Source of the DNA: Trichoderma breve
Taxonomy: Eukaryota; Ascomycota; Sordariomycetes; Hypocreales; Hypocreaceae
Assembly: GCF_028502605.1 (NCBI RefSeq)
Contig: NC_079235.1
Location: 4,402,001-4,466,000, forward strand
Length of the DNA stretch: 64,000 bases
Reading direction: 5' to 3'
Shown: positions 47,557 through 59,553 of the stretch, piece after piece
Layout of the letters: every line of letters starts with the position of its first letter
Numbering within the stretch: the first letter of the stretch is position 1
The notes under the pieces: model-generated
Database searches by the model: none
What the model saw: the letters and a program-made list of their open reading frames with translations, nothing else
What the model was told of the DNA's origin: nothing
Program-made: the position numbers and the translations under genes

Positions 47557-49190
47557 ATGTTCATCTACGAAGGAACGCCTAGTAGCGACAGCTTCAGACC
47601 AGAACCTACTATGGTCAAGATGGAGAATACAAACTCATATAATTCTATAAAAAGTCGCCAAAGAAACATCTTGGGCACTTTTTCATTCTTGCCTCCACTG
47701 GTACCTGATGATGGAATTGTGGCTAATACCGCGGCGCCCGAAAAGGGCCAGCCGCCGAAAAGGAGGAAGCAACAGATCTTACGAGCACAAAGGCATGTTA
47801 TGATTCAGTTTGGTTAAATCATTTTATAAAGTGCTAACTCTATCACAGAAGCCACAGACAGAGAACAAAGGATTACATGGATGCACTTGAACAAGAGGTC
47901 CTACGTCTCCGAGCAGAGGGTGATCGCCTGAATCAAATCGCCACCAACTGGAAGAAGTGTGCCGTGGCCTTGGTCAACTCAGGTAACACACCTGTATTAA
48001 ATCTACAACACATATCACAGTTTGGTCCTGGTATATTCCTCTGGTCGGTATCAAGCTCTAGCGTCGAAATAACTATCGATGATCCGGCCCTCTTTATGAG
48101 CGACGAGTACCAGTGGCAGGCATATCACCAACAGTCCATGCTATATCCCAGTATGGATATGATACCACATATTAACATTGAAGATGCTTCAGAAGAGTTT
48201 CTCCTTAGAAATTGTACGTCGCAAATGCTGTGTTATCTTTAGGTCGAGTTGCTTTCTAACCGCCCGTTCAGTCTATGAGAATGTCATTCCCACGCTGGAC
48301 GTGACGGAATCGACTAACCAAGGCTATTCCAAGCACATTCTTCCGCTTGCCTTTAAGCATCAGATGGTTCGAAGTTCCATATTGGCAGCATCTGCCAGCC
48401 ATATACAAATTACCCAAGGCTCCAAATCCATGGTCGATAGGCTCAACTACAGATCAACGGCACTCGCTGAACTAAGACAAATCTCGGCACGACCAGAAAC
48501 AGATTCTTCTGCGCCTCTCGCCACAATCCTGGGGCTGATGATCGACGATATGATATGTGGTCACAGAGAATGTCCTGCTTTACTAAAGCTTGCCGAATTC
48601 TGGGTTCGCAAGGACTGCCCCTTTAGTACCGATGCGACCGAAAAGGCAACACGCCGATTCTTATTAGACCAAGTGCAGCTGTACGTAACGAACTATCTTC
48701 TATACATATGCCAAATCCATGGAGATCTCACTAACACGATATTTCCTGGTATAGATTGAAAGCAGTCGTTTGTCCTCTTTACCAATTCAACAAGCTCTTG
48801 AGCAAAGACCGCCAAGCCTCAGATGGTAAACAAATGCTGTCGCTCAACCAGAAAGATTTATTTGAAGTCTTTTCTTCAATGGAAAGTGCCATGGCACAAG
48901 CATGCCATATATACTCACTACCAACAACTAGCAGTCCCCTTGATAGTAGCGGCTCAGATTCAGATTCATCATCCGACGATCTCAACAGATTGCTAGACAA
49001 GCTTCAAAATACTGTGCGTAAGATTCCTCCATATTCCCTGGGAGAGAACTCTTTGACATGGGTGTACTTCGTTGCGGCCTCAAGGAGCCGACGCCTCGAC
49101 CACAACGCCTTTTTTGTCGCTAGGCTTGCAGAGTTACTGCAACGTATTGGACATGACAGGGTGAATGAGCTATTAGCGGGACTAATTTGA
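47557..49190 (+). CDS. bZIP regulator with fungal-specific (PF11951-like) domain
   Basis: Exons 47557-47792, 47849-48213, 48272-48680 and 48755-49190 give 481 residues; an alternative ATG at 47611 would shorten it by 18. The basic region KRRKQQILRAQRSHRQR runs into a leucine zipper (MDALEQEVLRLRAEGDRL). The first intron splits the basic region and uses a GC donor (GCATGT...TCACAG); no GT donor restores the frame. The Asn that is usually invariant in bZIP basic regions is not at its place. The remainder, with SILAASASHIQI, ILGLMIDDMICGH and an acidic Ser/Asp run, resembles the fungal-specific transcription factor domain found in cluster regulators. It is nuclear and a candidate controller of the neighbouring hydrolase/oxygenase genes. 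Confidence 0.8.
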
Positions 49191-49355
49191 TGGGAAGCAA
49201 ACGATTTTTGTAAATTTAATGATATCATATCGTCTATTAATTATACGACGAGCTACATTTCCACATTGTGTAGAGGTGGACTATGTTTTGTTTTGCATAT
49301 GTACCATATTCTCCATGTATAGGCGAAGGGGGATATATAACTGTATACACTGGGC

Positions 49356-49900
49356 TCATGGAGCAAAACCATCATTCAGTTTAATAAGTCCTAGTTGTTG
49401 CATTGCGACAAGGCCAGACTCTTCTCCCGTCTCTTCCAAAATTTTGCCATTCTCCAGCTTATAGATTGTTGTGCCGGAAAATCTCATTTCTTTACCGGTA
49501 TTAGGCTCGGGCAGACTTCCAACAGGAAGATCGTAAAATGCCGGTCCGGTATGCCTACCACCACCAAACCAGCGCGCAACCACGTAGTTTTCCTCAGCAA
49601 TCAAGGGGAAAGGAGACAGTAGTCTAAACGAAATATCGGGAAATGCCTAATTGAGCCATGTACTGTTAGCATGTCAGGTCGCCCGAGACAGGTGGTTGTG
49701 TGTAGACGAACTTGCTTAAACTTGGCTAAGCACTCTTTAGTAGCAGCTTTGCCCACCATTCGCCCATGCATGGGATAGAAAACCGTTACATTGTCGGCGC
49801 AAAGTTCGTCGACGATGTCTGGATTCCCATTGGTCCAAAACTCCTGGAAATACCGCGTAATAACCTGCCGGTTCAGCTCTGGTACGGAGAGACCATTCAT
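49356..49900 (-). CDS. SnoaL-like (NTF2-fold) small protein
   Basis: Exons 49712-49900 and 49356-49646 give 159 residues. The pattern NRQVITRYFQEFWTNGNPDI, then VTVFYPMHGRMVGKAATKEC and FPDISFRLLSPFPLIAEENY with VVARW, is that of SnoaL-like proteins (PF07366/NTF2 superfamily). These act as polyketide cyclases, dehydratases or epoxide-opening enzymes, or simply bind ligands. The intron uses a GTTCGT donor, and phase 0 is kept on both sides. It is the first of two such proteins in the block (the other is at 62020-62472). Substrate is unknown. Confidence 0.8.
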
Positions 49901-51422
49901 CTTGCCCTGCTATTGTTGTAGCGAATTGTTCACTTTACTCCAGATACTTTTTGAAGTATACCCAGCCGGAGGAGAGGTTGGAATGAAAAAGTTTAATCCA
50001 GGGCGTTCGCTTAGGACTTAGAAGGTCGACGTAAGGGTTAACCTGATGTTGGGATTAAGCCGATACGAATGCAGGAGCTGATACCAAGGCTAAGCGAGTG
50101 TATCATGTGAAAATGGATCAGAGACTGAGTGGGGGTAATAGTTGTGACTGTCACCGGTTATCGAGGTACGCAATAAAAGACATAAAAGACAAATAATTGT
50201 ATCAATGGTTGACAACCACAACCAGCGAAACATTACAGCGGGCCTTGTGTGCCGGTCTTATGAAGTAATATTGACGCTATGCGCCTAGAATAAAATACTA
50301 GCTTGATAGGCTGTCAGACTATGGACGTTGAGCGGGAAAATGAGGGGCGCTGGTTGAGTGTAACGGCCTCTTGACAGTGTGTATTTGTTTTCGACACTTG
50401 CACAACTCACGAGATGGAATTCTTTTCATAGCTATCATGTTCTTGGTGTTGCTTCGTAATTGCACATTAATAATTTTCTAGTAACTCAGAGGCGTTATGA
50501 TTACTATTCCATTTGCTTAGATGCTTCACTCCATGGCCCTGAGCGGACCCGCTGCATATTCTCCGTGTGGCCGCGACGCTTGAACATTAGGATGCTTGTA
50601 GTTAATCAGCTGTTGTTTGCATCATCAATGTGGAATTATTGAGGGATAGCTACTTGAATAATGAGTCGGAGCTGATAAAGATAGCTTGGTTATTGTTCCG
50701 CACAAGTTATATCAAGGAGCATATTGCTTTCCATCTTTTTTCCTCTTTGTTGGCAGGGATATACTGGCCTATCTAGTTGTGGTTCTTTCCGTTGGCATCA
50801 ATCTTCCGCTTTGAGTTAGCTTAACGTTCTCGCCTTCGGCAGCTTAGCTCGTTTGTGTCCGTCGCTTAGCTCTGTCGCGTCGTTTGTAAGAGTCTGAGAG
50901 TCTCGGAGTCAAGCGCCAGTCCAGGACAGGCATTACATCAATACCCAGAACAAGCAATACAGCCCGCTCGTAGAAGGCGTCAACTTTACACTGTCTTTTT
51001 CATGGCCGTCTAACTCTATATCTCATCAATGACTAGGAACAAGTTGTATGTCAACTCCACATTCTACGCCAATTATACCCAGAGATATTATTGGTATGCA
51101 ACTTTCACATGGCTCTGGCTTTTTTTTCATTCCCAACATTGAGACAATATGCCGAAGTGGTGATGAGTCTTGGTCACTGCCTTCAATATCTTCACATCTC
51201 ATTACTGGGATACATAGTAGCAGTGGTGAATCTCTCGGTCGAGCATTATCCATCTTTTTTGTCGTTTTTAGTATACCATCACTGAAGACCTTGTGAGGTG
51301 ATGGACATCTCACTTATCACATACAGATAATGGTGCATCTTCTCTCAAAGTCAACTATACAGCTCCAATATATTGGTCTTTTTGGTAATCTGACTAGGCC
51401 AAGCTCGAATGCCATAAAATTA
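49901..51422. other. Intergenic 1.5 kb
   Basis: No gene is supported. Short opposed open frames at 51026-51313 look like shadows of each other. Confidence 0.45.
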
Positions 51423-53027
51423 TTAATGAAAAGAATATGCCTCCCAGAACGCTTTCCCAGGTGTGTGAAACACTTTGTTTGACCATATAAAATTACCAAG
51501 GAAGATTTCTGTTTCTTTCCAATTGGGAAAGATAGCATCGTATCCAGATTGGTGAAGTAACAATATATACTCAGACCTGGTCACTCCGAGTTGGGCAAAG
51601 GTTCCGCCAACTATGGTGCACCACAGCAATGCATCCTTATGACCCTCCCACAAAACATCTCTTCTCACCTGCCGCAGGACACGTAAGAGCTTTGCTGATA
51701 TATGGGATGGTATGAAGTGGCCAGCCCAAATGTCCGTAAACAGCATATAAGCACATAGATATAATGTGAGTATGCAGCACATCACTACTTCATTACCCTC
51801 ACCTGTCGCTAGAAAGTGCGAGTAAAGACGAGACTCCACCCATGCTTGATAATTATCCATATGGAGAATGGAAGTTGAATCATCAAGATCCATGTCTGAC
51901 GACTCTCTGAAATGCTGTAAAGCATAAACGTCTTCAATGACTGTCAACAAGTCATCTCCGAAAGCATGCTTTAATGGCTCGAATCCGGGTGGTATGGTAT
52001 ATATGGAGGAGAGAAATGGATTGCGACCCCAGTAAAGTTCTGGGAAAGTTTCATGGTTGAATCTGCGGTCGGAGCCTATGATCCAGGCCGCATTCAAGTC
52101 TTGCCAGAAGATTGCACTGTTGGGATTAGAACACGTGTCCGACAATGGGTGGATGAATTCTAGCTCAAGTATTTACCGCTTAATGCCGTCATGAAGGTGT
52201 ATTAGCTTCGAGTCGCAGAAACTTAACAGTTGCATAATACCGGTCAGGTGCATCTCTACTCGTGGTTTGTTCCCGAGCCGCCACTATGCAGTCTTCTTAG
52301 CGATGAAACGTCAAGGGTATATAATACTAACCTCCACTCCTATTAGTAACAATATGGCTCCTATCATTTGAGAAACAGCTTTGGGGTCAAGCGCGGCTCC
52401 AATTTTTTGGTTGATGTGTCGAATAGTGGTGTTCTTAAAAGTGACGCATTCCTGCGTGAAATGGTACTCATTTGCAGCGAATGAGAGTGAGAGCATAATG
52501 GCATTTGAGAGAGCTGCATCGCTGAAGCCGTCGTGAAATAGCCGATGGAACTTTTGGTGTGCTGTCTTTTCCGCAAAGTTGCACACTGGTTCCAAGGCTT
52601 GGGATGCGGTTTCTGAAATCTGTTAGTATTGAGCGTTACCGGATAAATCACGAACTTTACTGTTTGTTATAAGATATTGAAGTCGCGTAGAATTGCCTAT
52701 TGAAAGTGACCGAAAAGGATCGAGTTGTTGAATATCGCCCGGCGCCTTGTAATCGTGACTATGCCTCTTCGTGGGGGTGTTCTGGAGTCTATCGGTTTTA
52801 AAATGACGAAAATTTCCGGTTGACTCAGTGACTTTCTTTTTGCGTCTTTCCAAGGCTTTTTTGGCACCATGACTTCGAATGACTCTCTGTATCGATTTCA
52901 ACTTGATTGTGTTAGGATCTTGGAAAGTGATAAAACGGAACTTGTCCCCAGTTTCCGTCCCAGCATTTTCCCTTTGTGGAACATTCTGTGTTGTTGGCTC
53001 AGTGGTGGGCCAGCTTTCATCACCCAT
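51423..53027 (-). CDS. Fungal-specific transcription factor-like protein without DNA-binding domain
   Basis: Exons 52661-53027, 52332-52612, 52177-52283 and 51423-52116 give 482 residues. The N-terminus has no cysteine cluster or bZIP. It begins with a polar stretch and then FRFITFQDPNTIKLKSIQRV with IRSHGAKKALERRKKK, the short lead-in typical of PF11951-type fungal proteins that lack a zinc cluster. The rest has the domain pattern: FHDGFSDAALSNAIMLSLSF, AVSQMIGAILLLIGVE, AIFWQDLNAAWIIGSD, and CCILTLYLCAYMLFTDIWA. The proposed first intron uses the AG at 52613 (not the AG eight bases upstream), which keeps the frame. It is probably nuclear, acting as a co-regulator, and is located beside the bZIP regulator gene and the SnoaL-like gene. 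Confidence 0.75.
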
Positions 53028-53895
53028 CTTCTAATTGACAAAAGCTGAACTGGATTATCCGTGCTTGGATCGAGATCGACTTATACAACGAGCAATCTCA
53101 GAAGAACAACCGAGGATTTTTGAGTTGAGGGCAGGTTTGTGAGCTGAATCTGGTATCGGCTTAACCTACCAGGTTTAGACGGCAAATCAGCGTTCAAGTA
53201 GCATGCAAATGATAGAAATCACTATTCGAGGATGACTGCAACACGAAGACAACGACAAACAAATTAAAATAAGGCATCCGTATAGCCAGTTTCAGCGCTT
53301 TGCTAAGCCGTAGCGACAGCCGCTTCTTGGTGATTCCACGCCATGCAAAAGCGGCTAAACCTCTATAGGCAATTTGACTACTGTCTCAATATACGAGTTC
53401 AGCATAGTTTGTTTTGCCGATAGAATCGAGCATTTTAGGCCGAATCATGCCAATCTCCATTTGCTCCTCGTATTTGTATTTGTCGCCCTGATTCAGATCC
53501 CAATAACCTTTCAGCCTTACCAGTTGCCATTTAATTCTCCTAGATCACGGAGTAATTTACCGAAAGTACATGCCCATCAGCTTACTGAAACAATTTAGCA
53601 TGGGACGGTATAGATTGTCTCCAATAGATGAACTGCCGAAGGACATCCCACCATAATTGCTTGACTTATGTTCCCGTGATAATTCGATAGCTTCATGAAG
53701 AAGAAGTTTTGGCTTCCCATTCGTCTAGATACAGTTTCGGAATCGGAATTAGACTGCACTATACGGAACTGAATGCTTCCCCCCGCGCAAGTAACGTTCT
53801 ATTGGAGTGATATTAATCATTAATCACACGACTAGAAGACTCACTACATCCTTTCTCTATATAATTCCACGTTCCCTACTTCCCCAGCCCATTCA
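53028..53895. other. Intergenic
   Basis: No gene is seen. It is the 5' flank of the PF11951-type gene and the 3' flank of the isochorismatase-like gene. Confidence 0.45.
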
Positions 53896-54638
53896 TCATT
53901 GCTTTGGCGCGCCAATACTATCAGCCCATTCTTCGACGGTCATGACGCGCTCAACGAGCAGAGACCAGATCAAATTGACAGCTGCATCCTTTTGTTCAAT
54001 TGTGAAACCAGCCGTCGCATTGGAACTTGGGGTCAAGTTAGCGCAGATAACCTTCATACATTAAGCGCTTACTCACAGCAGAGTCACATCATATCCCAGC
54101 TCTTTGCCATACCGCGCTGTGCATTCCAGGCACTGGTTACTGGTCATACCCGCGCAGACTAATTTAGTGATGTCGCGTTGATGCAGTAAGTAGTCCAGGT
54201 CGGTGTTCTGAAATGAACTGTGAAGACCTATGTGTCAGTTGATTGCTATTTCACGAGCGTTAGCAAAGACAGCTCTACTCACCTAGCGTTCCAGTGCTTT
54301 GATACGACAACATCGCCGTTCGCAAGATCAGGCTCCATTCCTTCATAAATCTGCGCTCCCCAGCTACCTTCCTCAATCACACGGCCTTCTTTCATCCCTA
54401 TGTGATACGACGTCATACGGTTCCATCCATCATAATTGCCCGGTTTATACTGCTGGTGCAAGCAATAGTAGATGGGAATATGCGCGGCTCTTGCAGCTTG
54501 GATCAGTCGCCGCATATGCTTTACTGTTTCCGTAGCCTCCAAGCTCTCTTTCACGTTACCGTACCATTTACCCTCAGGGTGAATGAAGTCGTTGTAAGGA
54601 TCAATGAGAAGGACTGCGGTTCCGCTTGTAGATGTCAT
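53896..54638 (-). CDS. Isochorismatase-like cysteine hydrolase
   Basis: Exons 54283-54638, 54077-54217 and 53896-54025 give 208 residues. The family triad is visible: Asp in VLLIDPYNDFIHPEG, Lys in VVVSKHWNARSSFQ, and Cys in GMTSNQCLECTARYG. Members (PF00857) cleave vinyl ethers, amides or nicotinamide-like bonds. Fungal effector-like and catabolic members are common. There is no signal peptide. A minus-strand TATATAAG element at 54771-54764 lies about 130 bp upstream of the ATG. The substrate cannot be assigned. Within the block it could cleave an amide or ether side group. Confidence 0.88.
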
Positions 54639-56469
54639 TTTGCTAATTGTCCTATGTAGAAATGGTATTATAGAGAAAATAAGGGAGAGTTCTGGCTGGG
54701 ATAAATGAAGTGATTTCTATTCTGGTCTGATTCATTCATTCAAGGCATCTACAGATGGGGGTGCTTATATACTTTTCGACGGGTGCTATATGATGCCAAA
54801 AATGGAAGCAACTGCATTTCTATAATCTGCATAAGCCATATTCGTTTCAGGTAGTCAAAATTGCTTAGTTTGTATTCCAAAGAGTCCGCGACCGAGTTGA
54901 CTAAACTTTAGCATTTTTTCAATAGTCTATCAGATTAATCATGAACAGTAAACCGGATGGTATCTATTACCTGTTTTGGAATGAGTTGTGACTTGACTTT
55001 CCGTCAAGTTCAATCCTGGCGGCTTCCTTCAGATCCGAATGCACTTGAGCACGGCCAATACATGTTTAGGGACTCTGCATGATTATTAATAAAAAGTTAA
55101 ATAACCAATGTTCTTTTCCTTTAACTATTTACTAAAACTTTTTTGGTGCATTTGCTTGCCTTTAGGAGCAGACAGAGATTTGTTTCAAACTACTTGTTTT
55201 GCTTCGCGTAGCCAATAGGGTAACTGAACTTATTAACGATCAATTTTCCGCCTCCATGTGTCAGCTATAGAAGTGTGTCTATGTGAAAGATACTACATCA
55301 TAACCCCAACAGTCTGAAATCTCGTTACATCGGTAATTGTCATCAGATTTACTACCGGTCTTGAAACATAAGGCCAATCAACAGAGATTAACAGGGAAAT
55401 CCGCAATAGTTGATAGAATTGTTATGGGCAAAAGGATGACACTATCAAGAGTCTTGTATATAATAGGAGAGTGATAAAGTTAAGGAAACGATACAACAGC
55501 TATCTAGCTACTGTTTCGCGGCTAATTATATAGTAATGGTTATATTGGTCTCTTACGTCGTTCAAGAAAGGAGAATGGGCCTCTTCTCGACATAATTCCA
55601 TTCAAAGCCACAAAACGAAGCTTAAAATTGACGCTTCTCTTCGTTTACCTAGCTTCTAGGTTTCTGAAACCCACTATGAAATGAACCGTAAACTCAACTA
55701 ACATAGAGATAAGCGGCGACTCCAAGATGAAGAATATGTCGCATTTTTTCATCTGGAAGAGAGGAGAAAACTTGTCACACTGTGGATCAAGAATAAGCGA
55801 CCCAGACAGCACAACGTTCTAGAGTCAAATACAAAGAATATGCCGATGTAGGAAGATTCAATTTCCCGTTGCAGACAAGCTGACATGACGCAAATAACAG
55901 GGTGCGATTTACAGGCTCCGTAGCGGGCCTTGGGCGAAGCTAACGGAGAATTTCTAGTGGCATGCATGTGCGGACCAGAGGCGGGCAGGGCTGTCCTCGT
56001 ATCTACATGTAGTGAGATTCTCCACGCAAGCCTTTATCAACATTGCGGATCTCATCACCAAATCATGGCAGCCAGCTATTACTTCGTCGCGCGTTTGTCC
56101 GGGCGTTATGGAAACGATAGTTATAAATTTGTAATATACGCTACTGAGTCGTAATCAGCGGTTTCTTGATAATCCCAACAACTACTGGTAGACCTAACCT
56201 GAATTGCTTAGACATTCCAGATGCAACTGTATAGGTAATTACAAACATTGATTGCTTACAATGATATTATGTAAATGGAATAGAATCGGAGAGTATCATT
56301 CAAACGTCTTCAGCAATGTAGAGTATGGCAAGTTCTGTGATCTTCGTAGGTATATAAGCTGTTTTGTGTCTGGATATTGGTTCCCATCACCAAACATATG
56401 GTCTCACAAGCAACACATACCCGTATTTTCCAACGCTGTTATATCCAAATAATTCAAATATTTTACACC
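54639..56469. other. Divergent 1.8 kb gap, AT-rich
   Basis: No gene is seen. It holds the promoters of the isochorismatase-like gene (TATATAAG, minus, 54771-54764) and the epoxide-hydrolase-like gene (TATATAA, plus, 56351-56357), which diverge from it. Confidence 0.45.
56351..56357 (+). promoter_or_regulatory. TATA box of epoxide-hydrolase-like gene
   Basis: TATATAA, about 115 bp before the ATG at 56470. Confidence 0.55.
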
Positions 56470-57530
56470 ATGCTCATTAACAACACTGCTTCTCTGGCAG
56501 TTGCCTTGTTTACTGGTGTGGCAACTGCTGCTTCAGTTCCGGCCTGGGAGGATTGGGCACATGGCCGAGTCCAACTCAAGAATGTCAGCATGCATTTCCG
56601 TTATGCTGGTAGTGGTCCTCCATTGCTTCTCGTACACGGTAATCCTCAACATAGTGTAAGTTTTAGCATATCCAAATCTCCTTTCTCAATCGCTAATAGT
56701 TTGTTTTCAAGATCACCTGGCGTCTTTTAGGTCCTGCCATGGCAGAACACTATACCGTCATCGCCCCTGACAATCGTGGGATGGGAGACAGCAGTCTTGC
56801 TCCAAATGCTGATTACACTGCAGCTTCTATGGCTTCAGATCTTGAAGAATTGCTGTCCTTCCTCAACATCAATAAGACATTTGTCTTCTCATACGACAAG
56901 GGAGTTGGCGCAGCTGTAGCATTGGCCGCGAAGAAGCCTTCTCTGGTTCAAGCGTTAGCTGTCTCAGAGTATGCACTGCCGGGCTTCGGTTATGAGAGCC
57001 TATGGACTCCTCAGTATGACTGGGATGCGTATGGTAACTGGGAATTGGCGTGGTGGAGTGTGCCTGAGGCTGCTGAACGCTTTATTCAAGGGCGTGTGCG
57101 TGAGGTTATTGGATGGTTCTTCTATCATACCTCATACTCAGGCGCATCCTCAATCCCGTTGTCCGCTGTGGACGAGGTCGTTGATAGTATCAACAAACCA
57201 GGCTTCCTCAGGAGCATGCTAGGCCCCTTTGCTGCCTCTACTATGGGAGCTGATGCTGCATTCTTTAATTCTACCATACGTCAGCATCCTTTGCCAATGC
57301 CGTTCCTAGGATTGGGTGGTGAGGCAGGCACTGCAGCGATATTGCATGAGCTGTGGCCACCAGTCGGAACCAACGTCGAGGTGGACATTGTGCCCAAGGC
57401 TGGACACTTCCCAGCTGATGAAAATCCAGGTTGGGTTGCGCAACGCATCAACAAGTTTTACAATCCACACAAAAAGGGAGTCTCAACAGTTGACCTGTCA
57501 TGGCTGACAGACAAGGTCACGTTAGTATAA
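56470..57530 (+). CDS. Secreted epoxide-hydrolase/dehalogenase-like alpha/beta hydrolase
   Basis: Exons 56470-56655 and 56712-57530 give 334 residues. A signal peptide (MLINNTASLAVALFTGVATA) is followed by RYAGSGPPLLLVHGNPQHS (oxyanion His-Gly), then APDNRGMGDS. The nucleophile elbow reads FVFSYDKGVGAA, so the nucleophile is Asp, as in epoxide hydrolases and haloacetate dehalogenases (normally GHDxG). The catalytic His is in PKAGHFPADENP. The acid residue is less clear (possibly in VPKAG or nearby). Secretion is unusual for this family and suggests an extracellular or vacuolar target. Its neighbours are the isochorismatase-like and other hydrolase genes. Confidence 0.88.
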
Positions 57531-58196
57531 GCGCTGCTTCAGCTCTCAGACATTAATATCCACTAGGAGGCTCAATTTCTGAATTGACGGAAATTTCTAC
57601 ATATTGGAATAGACATTTGCTCACTTGAATGGAGAGTCTATTAGCTGGGCTGAAACCTCGAACGAGTCTTGGATACATATATCCATCGCTGGGATCAGTA
57701 CCTATATTTAGTCTTCTAATGGCTTTCCTTAAGATGCTTCATTTATAGATTTACAAGTGACTTCATAGTCACAAATATTAATATATATATAAGTGTTCAT
57801 AAGTCCAATCCTCTCTAAAATTGTTTCCCCCTTTCTCAGTCAGAGTAGCATCAACGAATTACTCCTCTTATAGTTGAATTTTAATGAAGCCATTGAAGAA
57901 AAGGACACTTCAGTTGAGAGTTCAACAAGAGTGTAAAAGAAGGTTAAGGGTATGTGAAGTCCTAAAATACTATTATTCCTTTATGTGACACAAACGCTAT
58001 TACAAGTGCCTTAATGTTGAGCGGTCTCCTTTTACAAGTGCCAACAGAAGCCCCTTGTTCCGTACAAGATCTTATTCTGTATCTAATTCTAGATAGAGAA
58101 CTAAGCAATCCAACTGAATGCTTGGGCAATGGTCTAAATCAGCTCAGTTACTTGCGATTGTTGTTGCTGTAAGAGACTTGAAATAGGCAATTACTC
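57531..58196. other. Convergent 3' flanks
   Basis: No gene is seen. A TATATATATA run lies at 57781-57790. Confidence 0.45.
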
Positions 58197-59030
58197 TCAT
58201 CCGTCTATACGACCTCTCCATTCATCGACTCGGGTTATCCAGTCACGAACAAGAGCCTCGAAAACACCAGTCTCGTCGATCGGAAGGCCATGTGTACCAC
58301 GATCCAGAACAGCGAACGTTGATCGTGGGTAAAGTTCCAGTAACCGAAGGCTGTCTCGATAACCCACAACGGTGTCTTGTCGACCGCATACAACAAGTGT
58401 GGGAGCAAAGAACTTGGCACCTTCATTGTCCAACGAAAAGGATAACTTATATCGATTTGGATCTGTTCGGATTGGATCCAACACTTTATGGTCCGATGCC
58501 TGTTCTGCTGGAACCCAGACATTCTCAAATTTTGCCTTTAAACTTGCAACGTAGGCAGGCGTTTGGATGAGAACGTCTCCAAGAAGTGATTTATCTTCGG
58601 CTGACATGGTCGCCATGAGTTGCTCATTTGCAACCAAGGGTGTGAAAGCATCGAGATCGCGCTTGCTGTCATCTGGCTCAATAAGTGGTACGCGTAGCAG
58701 CAACCCATCGACTTGCTCAGTATATTTGTGAGCTATCGCACGTGCGAGGTAGCCGCCGCATGATGAGCCGATCACTAAAAATCTCGACTTTCCAAGTCGA
58801 GAGTCAATGAATTGCACTAGACGAAGGTAAACTTCGTCTTGATCTTTGACATTATTTGCAGGTGTTTTGCCCATTCCTGGGAGGTCCACGTATATCCGGC
58901 GAAGTCCTGGCATTTTGCTGAAAATTGGCTCAAAGTCTAGCTCCTCCACATTTCCCTGCATCTGCCATCCATGAATGATCAAAACAGGAAGTCCTTCGCC
59001 GACTTCATTTGCATATAGAATAGAATCCAT
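58197..59030 (-). CDS. Alpha/beta hydrolase, 277 aa
   Basis: This intronless gene encodes 277 residues and has no signal peptide. It carries oxyanion block VLIIHGWQMQG, the middle strand YVDLPGMGKTP, nucleophile elbow LVIGSSCGGYLARA (Ser), acid in VCGRQDTVVGYRDS and His in DRGTHGLPI. It is a general serine alpha/beta hydrolase (esterase/lactonase/thioesterase class), shorter in its cap than the neighbouring epoxide-hydrolase-like protein. The surrounding genes suggest lactone or ester cleavage of a product of the questin-oxidase-like enzyme that lies next to it on the same strand; this is inferred from position only. Confidence 0.88.
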   Translation of the reverse strand: MDSILYANEVGEGLPVLIIHGWQMQGNVEELDFEPIFSKMPGLRRIYVDLPGMGKTPANNVKDQDEVYLRLVQFIDSRLGKSRFLVIGSSCGGYLARAIAHKYTEQVDGLLLRVPLIEPDDSKRDLDAFTPLVANEQLMATMSAEDKSLLGDVLIQTPAYVASLKAKFENVWVPAEQASDHKVLDPIRTDPNRYKLSFSLDNEGAKFFAPTLVVCGRQDTVVGYRDSLRLLELYPRSTFAVLDRGTHGLPIDETGVFEALVRDWITRVDEWRGRIDG

Positions 59031-59553
59031 TATGCTGCTAACTGGTGATTTTGTGAATATACGAAAAGCAATAATTAGATAGAGGAGTTTAGTTGGGGGA
59101 GGGGTCGCGGAGTATATGTAGTTTGTTTTAGCACAATCACGGCATTGAAGGATTGAAGTTGGGCCATACTAAAGTAACGTTATAGAATCCACCCCATAAA
59201 CGAACCAATAATACGGATGACCGATTTGGAATCTCATCTTTTACCAGAGTAAAACAGCCGGAATGATCACGTGCGATTTCTTCGAGCCTAAGCCGATAAA
59301 TAGCGTTTGGTACCAACTTATAGACTGTGCTATTCTTCTGCATTTGGAGGCACATAGAATAACAATGGTGCATACCTAGACAACAAAGATATCAGCTTTC
59401 GCTGATTTTACATATATAGAGAGAATGAGAGAACATGTCGGATATTCAAGAGCATATTTGAGCAGATAGAAATTGAAAGACTAGAATTCTCAGCTGTTGC
59501 CTTAATGTCGCCGCCGCTTTGTCTTCGCGCTCCAAATCTCCGGTGATTCACAA
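59031..59553. other. Intergenic with a doubtful 78-codon frame
   Basis: On the minus strand an ATG-initiated frame at 59137-59373 (ending LVWPNFNPSMP) is weakly protein-like, with no domain seen. Otherwise this is the promoter of the 277-aa hydrolase. Confidence 0.3.

Noticed and set aside
47983..48020. Possible 38-nt intron in the bZIP gene
   Set aside because: Removing it shifts the frame into a stop within about 40 bases, while the unspliced frame continues smoothly.
54639..56469. Short open frames in the AT-rich gap
   Set aside because: None has an ATG with protein-like composition or a splice partner.
59137..59373. 78-codon minus-strand frame
   Set aside because: ATG-initiated but without domain or splice support; kept only as a note in the intergenic entry.
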